Position numbers and translations under genes: made by a program. A DNA stretch of 20,416 nt from an uncultured Bacilli bacterium (lineage in GTDB: Bacteria > Bacillota_I > Bacilli_A > RF39 > UBA660), in the NCBI GenBank assembly GCA_947584105.1, contig CANPWK010000005.1:1-20416 (forward strand), given 5' to 3'. The stretch's first letter is position 1; every line of letters begins with the position of its first letter. Below, in pieces: positions 15,072 through 20,416 of this stretch. The notes under the pieces were generated by a model. It had not been told where the DNA came from, did no database searches, and worked only from the letters and a program-made list of their open reading frames with translations.

Positions 15072-15892
15072 TGTTAAATAAAGAAGATATATTCCCTATT
15101 GCAATAGGGTCATATGGATTAGGAGCATCAAGAAGTGAATCATGGGAAGATATTGATGATGTTACAATTAGTGTTAGTGATAATGAATTTATTATTAATA
15201 TAATATCTAATGATAATAAAACATTTAAAAATAATTTTATAAAAGAGAAATTCACTAGAAAAATAATTTCATCTGTTAAAAATCTTGCTAAAAAATTAAA
15301 GTTGATACCAATTATTAAAATAGATGATTCTCCTTTAAACTTAGATAATTATATTATAATTCATGGTAGTTTTGGATCAAAAGATGGTAATTGGTTTCCA
15401 TGGCTAAAGAGAAAATTAGAAGATAAGAATTTACTTGTTGATGTTCCTCAAATGCCTGTTGGTGTTGGGGTACAAAACTTTGAAAGTTGGTCTAAAGTTT
15501 TAGATAAATTAAAAGTAGATGAAAATACTACCATTATAGCTCATTCTATTGCACCTATATTTATTTGTAAATATTTAATAACAAATAAAATAAAGGTCAA
15601 AAAACTAATATTTGTATGTGGATTTAATAACTATCTTGGTATAAATGAAGAATTTGATTCAGTAAATAAACCAATGTTTATAAATAATTTAGAAGATGTA
15701 AAAAAGTATTGTAATAATATAATTTGTTATTATTCAGATGACGACCCTTATGTAAAATATGAAGTTGAAAAAGATTTCGCAGATACCATTTCAAATGAAC
15801 ACCATGTCATCCCTAATGGCGGGCATATAAATAGTGAAAGTGGATATATAGAATTTAATGAAATATTGGATATGATAAAATATATACAATAG
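15071..15892 (+). CDS. YdeN/RBBP9-like serine hydrolase with N-terminal extension
   Basis: 273 aa. Residues about 95-270 form a small alpha/beta-hydrolase of the RBBP9/YdeN type. IIIHGSFGS near 97-105 ends the first strand, AHSIAP carries nucleophile Ser159, YYSDDDPYV carries the acid (Asp223-225), and PNGGHIN carries His252. This gives a complete Ser-Asp-His triad; the nucleophile elbow A-H-S-I-A differs from the common G-H-S-x-G. Substrate unknown, an ester or peptide-like compound being typical. The first 95 residues are not part of that fold: they contain IGSYGLGASRSESWEDIDD and a basic helix. They may be a fragment of another protein (a glycine-rich loop like that in class II prolyl-tRNA synthetases or GHMP kinases) fused in frame. 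The ATG overlaps the stop of the upstream enzyme gene. Confidence 0.82.
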   Translation: MLNKEDIFPIAIGSYGLGASRSESWEDIDDVTISVSDNEFIINIISNDNKTFKNNFIKEKFTRKIISSVKNLAKKLKLIPIIKIDDSPLNLDNYIIIHGSFGSKDGNWFPWLKRKLEDKNLLVDVPQMPVGVGVQNFESWSKVLDKLKVDENTTIIAHSIAPIFICKYLITNKIKVKKLIFVCGFNNYLGINEEFDSVNKPMFINNLEDVKKYCNNIICYYSDDDPYVKYEVEKDFADTISNEHHVIPNGGHINSESGYIEFNEILDMIKYIQ

Positions 15893-15942
15893 AAGATGAA
15901 CATGGGTATATAATCAATGATGAACTTGAAAGATACTTTTAA
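15862..15942 (+). pseudogene. start-less open frame resembling a gene 3' end
   Basis: From 15862 a frame different from the hydrolase is open to TAA at 15940-15942 and reads IEDEHGYIINDELERYF at its end, which looks like a natural protein C-terminus. It has no start codon and overlaps the end of the hydrolase gene. It could be a residue of a lost gene. The remaining bases to 16018 contain only the AGAGAGGAG ribosome binding site of the next gene. Confidence 0.22.
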
Positions 15943-16018
15943 AAGTAAAATAATTAATTCAAGAACTATATAATTTATTCGTTACAGATTCTAATTGTAT
16001 GAGAGAGGAGTATAAGTA

Positions 16019-16699
16019 ATGGGAAAATTGATTTGTATAGGTGGTGGTGAAATTCCAAGAATTAAAAATGGAGTATTACTACCTTATGAGACAAAAGAAA
16101 TAGATGAAGAAATAGTTAAATTATCTGATAAAGAGAATCCTAAATTACTTTTCATAGGAACAGCATCAAAAGATAATAATGAATATTTTTTAGCAATAAA
16201 AGATATATTTGAAAAACTTGGATGTAATGTTTCAAATTTGGATTTATTAAAAGAAAATTTAGATATTAAACAGATAAAAGCAGATATATTAAATACTGAT
16301 ATAATCTATGTTGGTTGTGGAAATACAAGATTTATGTTACAAAGATGGAGGTTATTAGGTGTAGATAAATTATTATTACAAGCATATGATAAAGGAATTG
16401 TATGCTCTGGATTAAGTGCAGGAAGCTATTGTTGGTTTAAATATAACTATGATTTGATAGAAGGATTAGGAATTATAAATGCAGTAAATTGTGTTCATTA
16501 TGAAGAAAAAGATGAAATTGCAAGAAATAAGTTTTATGATGTAATCAAAGAAAAGAAATTAGATGGAATAGCACTAGAAAATTGTACAGCACTAAAAATA
16601 GTAGATGGAAAAATAAATGTAATAAAAAGCAATAAAGATAGGAACGCATATAAAATTACATATAAAGATGGTAATTTCATAGAAACAATAATTGAATAA
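16019..16699 (+). CDS. peptidase S51 (dipeptidase E / cyanophycinase-like family)
   Basis: 226 aa, typical of the S51 family of cytoplasmic serine peptidases (dipeptidase E cleaves Asp-Xaa dipeptides). The N-terminal IGGGEIP loop, FIGTAS near 46-51, and IYVGCGNTRFMLQRW are family features. The nucleophile is Ser133 in G-L-S-A-G, followed by SYCWF. The His of the triad is probably in CVHYEE, and ALENCTALKIVDGKI supplies the late acidic region. The start is backed by a GAGAGGAG ribosome binding site at about 16004-16011. It is followed 14 bases later by pnuC. True substrate specificity within S51 (Asp-dipeptidase or other) cannot be read from sequence. Confidence 0.87.
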   Translation: MGKLICIGGGEIPRIKNGVLLPYETKEIDEEIVKLSDKENPKLLFIGTASKDNNEYFLAIKDIFEKLGCNVSNLDLLKENLDIKQIKADILNTDIIYVGCGNTRFMLQRWRLLGVDKLLLQAYDKGIVCSGLSAGSYCWFKYNYDLIEGLGIINAVNCVHYEEKDEIARNKFYDVIKEKKLDGIALENCTALKIVDGKINVIKSNKDRNAYKITYKDGNFIETIIE

Positions 16700-16713
16700 A
16701 GGATATAAGCATT

Positions 16714-16986
16714 ATGAAAAATAAAGTATATACAATTTTGATAATAATATTTTCTATTATATGTGGAATTATATCTAAAGATTATTTCTTGGGAACATTG
16801 ATACTTGCAAGTGGGCTTTTAAATTCATATTATGCTAGTATAGGTAAAACATATAATTATATATTTGGTGCTTTATACTGTTTATTAAGTGCTTATGTTA
16901 GTTATGTTAATGGTTTATATGCAATGGCAATACTATCTTTAATAATATATTTTCTTTACAAGTTCAGGGATATATTAGTTGGTTAA
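16714..16986 (+). CDS. pnuC: PnuC nicotinamide-riboside-type transporter, N-terminal part (frameshifted)
   Basis: 90-aa frame with three or four hydrophobic segments. The section GLLNSYYASIGKTYNYIFG followed by ALYCLLSAYVSYVNGLYAMA is characteristic of PnuC, the facilitator that takes up nicotinamide riboside for NAD synthesis. The last residues (after IIYF, about 16950) diverge from the family. Reading one base back gives SLQVQGYISWLKKK, the normal PnuC continuation, which runs on to 17366. A single missing T in the TTTT run at 16950-16953 would explain this. Start from ATG with AAAGGAT upstream. It is placed between the S51 peptidase and the HIT-like gene. A real lesion or a consensus error are both possible. 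Confidence 0.78.
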   Translation: MKNKVYTILIIIFSIICGIISKDYFLGTLILASGLLNSYYASIGKTYNYIFGALYCLLSAYVSYVNGLYAMAILSLIIYFLYKFRDILVG

Positions 16987-17366
16987 AGAAAAAAGATAAT
17001 AATAATGAAGTCAAAATTAGAAAATTCACATTAAAAAATTCCATTATTATAGTTACTAGTTGTATAGTTGGAAGTGTTTTATTAGGGTTGTTATTATCAA
17101 AAATACTAACTCAACAATTAGCATTTTTAGATTCTAGTAGTAATATTATTAATTTATGTGGAATAATACTTATGAATTTAAGATTTCAAGAATGTTGGGT
17201 AGTTTGGTTATTTAATAATAGTGTAGATTTGTTGATATGGTTAATAAGTTTTATTAATAAAGGTCCTAATTCATTAATGATGTTGTTAGTTTCAATAGGA
17301 TATTTACTTATAAATGTATATGGCCTTATTAAGTGGATTAAAATGGCTAAAAAAGGATGGAAATAA
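16953..17366 (+). pseudogene. pnuC: PnuC C-terminal part, out of frame with its start
   Basis: This frame has no ATG before the hydrophobic segments; the first possible start is a TTG at 17088 inside a membrane helix, with no ribosome binding site. It encodes the loop LQVQGYISWLKKK, a long membrane helix, and the PnuC signature CWVVWLFNNSVDLLIW (W-x-x-W-x-x-N-x(2)-x-D type, which lines the substrate path). It ends with the last helix and a KMAKKGWK tail. Joined to 16714-16952 it makes a full transporter of about 217 aa with about seven helices. The stop is immediately followed by the next gene's ATG. Confidence 0.8.
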
Positions 17367-17786
17367 ATGAGTTTAGAATTTGCAGGTAGATTTAATAGAC
17401 CTGATCTAGTTATAAAAGAATTTAAATATTGGGTAGTGATAATAAGAGAGAACGTAGTTACACTAGGAAGTTGTATAATTATATTAAAAAGTGGTAAACC
17501 CTTTCTTAAAGATGTTAGCTCAGAAGAAATGGCGGAGTTGAGTGATATTTGTAGGTGGTTTGAAAATAAAACAAAAGAATTATATGGTGCTGAGAAGTGG
17601 AATTATTTAGCGCTTATGATGAAAGCTGAATTTGTACATTTTCACGCAATTCCACGATATTCCACTAAATGCGAAAAGTATGGTATGATATGGATAGATA
17701 AAGATTATCCTAGTGGAACAAAACTTGATAAAATAGATGTTGATAGTAACATTTTATTAGAAATATTGAATGATATGAAAAAATAG
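17367..17786 (+). CDS. HIT-like (histidine triad) protein
   Basis: 139 aa with the layout of small HIT-fold nucleotide hydrolases/transferases: N-terminal strands, a helix (EEMAELSDICRWFENKTKELYG), then VHFHAIPRY near 90-98. In the classical H-x-H-x-H-x-x motif the first His is here Phe89, while His91 (the nucleophile position) and His93 are kept, followed by the common IPRY. A dinucleoside-polyphosphate or nucleotidyl-amidate hydrolase is possible, but the altered motif leaves specificity open. Its ATG directly follows the pnuC stop without spacing, so it is probably translated from the same transcript by coupling. The intact frame contrasts with the broken pnuC in front of it. Confidence 0.72.
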   Translation: MSLEFAGRFNRPDLVIKEFKYWVVIIRENVVTLGSCIIILKSGKPFLKDVSSEEMAELSDICRWFENKTKELYGAEKWNYLALMMKAEFVHFHAIPRYSTKCEKYGMIWIDKDYPSGTKLDKIDVDSNILLEILNDMKK

Positions 17787-17803
17787 TATTATAGGAGGAA
17801 AAT

Positions 17804-18319
17804 ATGGAAAAATATATAAAAGATGAACTGGATAAAATGCCAGAAACAGAACTTGCAGATGTTATTTATGTTTTTATTCCAACAAAACAATTTGGTATTA
17901 GGTTTTATAGTAGATCGCCAAGAAATGCTTTAAAAGATGGCATATTTGAAACAGATATGTATTCTATTTCTAAAGCGGAATGGGATGATAATGTTAATTT
18001 ACAAAATGGTCCTGTTTTAATGAGAATAAGAAATGGAGAAGCTGTTGTAAGTACATACATTGTTTCTGAACATAATTTTATGAGATTACTTGATGAGATA
18101 AAAGCTCAAAAAGAAAATGAAAAAATAACAATAAATATAACGCAAAATAAATTAACACAAGATTCTAATGATTATAATAAAAACGAAGATAGATTAGAAT
18201 TAGAACAAATGAAAACTGCATTATTAAATATTATAACAACTAGTAATTCTTACAAAAATAGCGAAAATAAAGGAATTTATGAACCATATTTTGACGAAAA
18301 TAAAAACATTAAAATTTAA
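17804..18319 (+). CDS. unknown protein, 171 aa
   Basis: Not recognised. A strong AGGAGG at 17793-17798 supports the ATG. Residues 1-110 look globular (DVIYVFIPTKQFGIRFYS, an RSPRNALKDGIF segment, GPVLMRIRNGEAVVSTYIV). Residues 111-171 are polar, Asn/Lys/Glu-rich and probably disordered, with a short helix (RLELEQMKTALLNIITTS). No signal peptide or membrane helix. It lies 17 bases after the HIT-like gene and 45 bases before the 515-aa gene, so it may act with the latter. Confidence 0.75.
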   Translation: MEKYIKDELDKMPETELADVIYVFIPTKQFGIRFYSRSPRNALKDGIFETDMYSISKAEWDDNVNLQNGPVLMRIRNGEAVVSTYIVSEHNFMRLLDEIKAQKENEKITINITQNKLTQDSNDYNKNEDRLELEQMKTALLNIITTSNSYKNSENKGIYEPYFDENKNIKI

Positions 18320-18364
18320 TAGTTTAATGGTTAAATGATATAAATCAAAATAGGAGGTAAGTAA

Positions 18365-19912
18365 ATGGATTCAGTAAGAGAAAGTATTATTAATAATGGA
18401 ATAGTTCCTATTATTTCACTAGAAGGAAGTAAACATTTAATAGATGAATATATAAGATCAAAAATTGAAGGTAGAGAATATGACACAAGGAGGTTGGAAT
18501 TATCATCTTATAAAAAGCCAAATGATACTTCTGTTGCTACCAAGGAACAATTAGATGAGTATGCTTTCAGAATAGTAAAGTTATTAATTAGTAAATTGAG
18601 AAAATTAAGTGATTTGAATGGCGATAGAACTGTGTACGATAATCTACCAACAATGTATAAAGAATTTTCTTACGAACAATTCGTACAAATATTTGATTTA
18701 TCAGATGAAAAGATTATTGCAGCAATAAAGCAATATAATGGTGATCCACAAGAAAGTTTTTTAAATAGTCTTATTGATAATTCAATACTTAATAGAGATA
18801 GAATTGGTAAAATAAATGCAGTTCCATATGGAAATGATGCTTCACATAAAAAAGATGCTGATTATAGAATATATCTTAATACACCAAATGGAACAAATAG
18901 GTATGAATTTTTAGAGTTATTTATTAGAAAATGTATAGATAGAAATATCCCTTATGAAATGAAGGGAGAAGAACATACAAATGATGAAAAAGATAGAACT
19001 GTCATTTACTGTTTTGATGAGTATTTTGATGAAACAATTAGGGTTCTTGAAGAAATTAAATATGAAAGACCAGAATTAATTTCTGAATTTGGAAGCCCAA
19101 TTGCAACTGCTTTAAATTACTCGTATTATGCAATTGGAACGAGTAGACAAGGAGCAACATATAATCATTGGATTAATAGAGTTTCATCTCATGCTATTAA
19201 TTACTTATGCGCTAACTTAATTAAAGCAGATGTTATTTATTATTCGAGTTTATCAGATGAAGAAAAAAGTCAAATAGAATATATTTCAAATATTAATAAT
19301 TATTCGTTTGATTCCGAAGGTAGATTTAGTGGTGCTTCAAATCGTATTGTCAATGATTATATTATTGAACACAAAGAAAAATTGATGCAACCAGAAACTT
19401 GTCAAAAATTAGTAGATTCATTAAAGGCAATGTGTTCTCTTGCTAATTTTAGAGATTTAAAACATGGTAATTTTCCTATAAGTTTAGATTCAAACTTTTA
19501 TCATAGCTTTGAATTAACTACTCAAAGTATAATTACTGAAAAGAAAAATGAGTTTAATGAAGCTGAACAATACTTATATCATACAGAAGAATTACTTGAA
19601 GGTGCTTTACAAGAATTTATGACATCTGAATTACCAAACGATCAAAAAGGTAAACAATATGTTGAACGTGTAGCTGCAATAGAAAAAATTTATAGGAAGT
19701 ATGCAACTCATGTTCCCGGATTTACTGGTAGCGAAAGGTTTAAACAAATTTATGAATATTTAAAGATAATCCCTAGGTTTAGTCTATATGAGCAAGATTC
19801 AACCAAAGGAGATTTTATCAATATGCAGAAAGAAAAAATGTATTATAGCGAAATTGCAAATCAAATAACTTCTTACGTAGATGATTCGGATCATAAAAAG
19901 AGATTGCAATAA
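18365..19912 (+). CDS. unknown 515-aa protein with possible HopA1-effector-like segment
   Basis: A soluble, helix-rich protein with AGGAGGT at 18352-18358 and a well-spaced ATG; no signal peptide. Around residues 163-250 the run of features DYRIYLN, a helix, NIPYEMKG, DRTVIYCFDEYF, ERPELISEFGSPIA resembles the core of the HopA1 type III effector family as it appears in Firmicutes proteins: (R/K)xYLN, then (P)Y-x-x-K, then R-x-x-x-VIY and a helix. This is pattern recognition by eye, so the family name is tentative. The flanking N-terminal (1-160) and C-terminal (300-515) parts match nothing I know. No enzyme residues can be named. It ends immediately before a tiny adjacent ORF. With the two large NTase proteins it forms a group of large effector-like proteins in this window. 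Confidence 0.7.
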   Translation: MDSVRESIINNGIVPIISLEGSKHLIDEYIRSKIEGREYDTRRLELSSYKKPNDTSVATKEQLDEYAFRIVKLLISKLRKLSDLNGDRTVYDNLPTMYKEFSYEQFVQIFDLSDEKIIAAIKQYNGDPQESFLNSLIDNSILNRDRIGKINAVPYGNDASHKKDADYRIYLNTPNGTNRYEFLELFIRKCIDRNIPYEMKGEEHTNDEKDRTVIYCFDEYFDETIRVLEEIKYERPELISEFGSPIATALNYSYYAIGTSRQGATYNHWINRVSSHAINYLCANLIKADVIYYSSLSDEEKSQIEYISNINNYSFDSEGRFSGASNRIVNDYIIEHKEKLMQPETCQKLVDSLKAMCSLANFRDLKHGNFPISLDSNFYHSFELTTQSIITEKKNEFNEAEQYLYHTEELLEGALQEFMTSELPNDQKGKQYVERVAAIEKIYRKYATHVPGFTGSERFKQIYEYLKIIPRFSLYEQDSTKGDFINMQKEKMYYSEIANQITSYVDDSDHKKRLQ

Positions 19913-20002
19913 ATGAGGAAACAATTAAAAGTTATTGGTACTATTTCGTATTTAGGAAAGCAAGTTGGTAAATTGTTTTTTAGAAAAAAATCAATCATTT
20001 AA
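19913..20002 (+). CDS. possible 29-aa ORF abutting the previous stop
   Basis: ATG at 19913 follows the TAA of the 515-aa gene directly and in the same frame. The 29-residue product is basic (MRKQLKVIGTISYLGKQVGK and a KLFFRKK tail) and could be an amphipathic helix. No separate ribosome binding site exists, so expression would need termination-reinitiation or readthrough. It may be chance. Confidence 0.25.
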   Translation: MRKQLKVIGTISYLGKQVGKLFFRKKSII

Positions 20003-20130
20003 AGAACAATCGTTTTAACAAATTAACACTAATTTTGGTTTATTAACATTAAAACTTTCAATTTAAAATTTATGATTTTATCAAAAAATGCAATGTTACA
20101 ATAAAAAACAGGATATGGGATGGCACCAAA

Positions 20131-20176
20131 CGGAGATCAAAACTCTTATTTCATAAGAATTTTTCTCCGCTTTTTT
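20131..20176 (+). terminator. large intrinsic terminator ending the plus-strand gene run
   Basis: CGGAGA (20131-20136) pairs with TCTCCG (20164-20169). Inside, AAAA/TTTT and TCTTAT/ATAAGA continue the stem to a three-base loop. CTTTTTT follows. The outer bases GCACCAAA (20123-20130) and TTTGGTGC (20174-20181) extend the palindrome across the T-run, giving a 59-base nearly symmetric element. Confidence 0.8.
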
Positions 20177-20187
20177 GGTGCAAAAAT

Positions 20188-20207
20188 ATTTTCGCACTTG
20201 CGAAAAT
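20188..20207. repeat. perfect hairpin TTTTCGCA/TGCGAAAA
   Basis: A 9-bp perfect stem (ATTTTCGCA / TGCGAAAAT) with a two-base CT loop. Its A- and T-rich outer ends allow it to act as a terminator in either direction. It lies in the gene-free gap 20003-20314 between convergent genes, most of which consists of hairpins and short repeats. Confidence 0.6.
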
Positions 20208-20216
20208 GAGTATATT

Positions 20217-20284
20217 TATATGCAAAATATATGCACTTTTTTGTTAAAAGCCTTATTTTATAAGAAAAGACTATATGCACTTTT
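20217..20284. repeat. short TATATGCA direct repeats between convergent genes
   Basis: TATATGCA occurs at 20217, 20228 and 20272; the last two extend to the same 13-base word ending in CACTTTT, 44 bases apart. Between them CTTATTTTATAAG (20252-20264) is another small hairpin that resembles the loop of the 20131 terminator. Confidence 0.45.
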
Positions 20285-20314
20285 CTAAAATTTACTAGAT
20301 TTTACTTTCTTTAA

Positions 20315-20416
20315 TCATTTATTGCTTATATCACTAGTTTTCGCACCATTTTTATTATTAGAATATTTTTCCAAAATTATTTTAGGTATAAATTTTTCTA
20401 TAGCCTCATTATTATT
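20315..20416 (-). CDS. 3' end of a convergent gene cut by the window edge
   Basis: On the minus strand, 33 codons from the window edge read into a TGA at 20315-20317. The peptide (AIEKFIPKIILEKYSNNK, then a polar end) has the look of a helical protein C-terminus. Codon use matches the neighbours. Placement beyond two hairpin elements that can terminate both directions supports a convergent gene. Too short to identify. If real, it would be the only minus-strand gene in the window. Confidence 0.45.
   Translation of the reverse strand, partial: NNNEAIEKFIPKIILEKYSNNKNGAKTSDISNK

Noticed and set aside
1..20416. TGA read as tryptophan (mycoplasma-like code).
   Set aside because: Trp is encoded by TGG throughout the intact genes, and none of the broken genes would be repaired by reading TGA as Trp. 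The scarcity of TGA stops fits the strong AT bias.

Overview
The window is very AT-rich (roughly three quarters A+T). It has low-GC Firmicutes-type signals: AGGAGG-like ribosome binding sites, extended -10 promoters (TGnTATAAT), U-tract hairpin terminators and a yybP-ykoY manganese riboswitch. All Trp codons in the main genes are TGG and nearly all stops are TAA, so the standard bacterial code fits. I read it as a chromosome segment of an uncultured, probably host-associated, low-GC bacterium (Bacilli or Clostridia relative); the taxon itself is inference. No rRNA, tRNA, CRISPR array, transposase or phage structural gene is visible.

Left half (182-12995): two very large paralogous proteins dominate. 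The first (182-4828, 1548 aa) is intact. The second is split into 8029-10023 and 10023-12995 by what looks like a single-base deletion. Both have an N-terminal region of diverged helical-looking repeats (about 150 aa spacing, each with an F-[IL]-x(4)-P-x-E / FY-x(4)-T signature). This is followed by a middle domain that may be ADP-ribosyltransferase-like, and a C-terminal pol-beta-type nucleotidyltransferase with GS, DxD and third-Asp motifs and a CCA-adding-enzyme/OAS-like C-terminal part. Between them lie a HAD phosphatase, a parallel beta-helix protein and a 3'-truncated ADP-ribosyltransferase exoenzyme gene that keeps R and STS but lacks the catalytic E region.

Middle (13023-13918): a strong promoter starts a transcript with a well-formed yybP-ykoY (Mn2+) riboswitch and an overlapping terminator. 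Downstream is not a known Mn exporter but a small unknown two-domain gene interrupted by one in-frame TAA.

Right half (13931-20002): a same-strand run of closely packed genes: a mu-crystallin/ornithine-cyclodeaminase-like enzyme, a YdeN/RBBP9-like serine hydrolase with an unexplained N-terminal extension, an S51 peptidase, pnuC (frameshifted), a HIT-like protein, an unknown 171-aa protein and a 515-aa protein with a possible HopA1-effector-like segment. A large plus-strand terminator and a cluster of small hairpins and repeats separate this run from the 3' end of a convergent gene at the right edge.

Several genes are broken (large paralogue 2, ART, riboswitch target, pnuC). Two of the lesions are single-base losses in or beside short A or T runs. 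The region is therefore either an actively decaying accessory segment or contains consensus errors; read-level data would decide.
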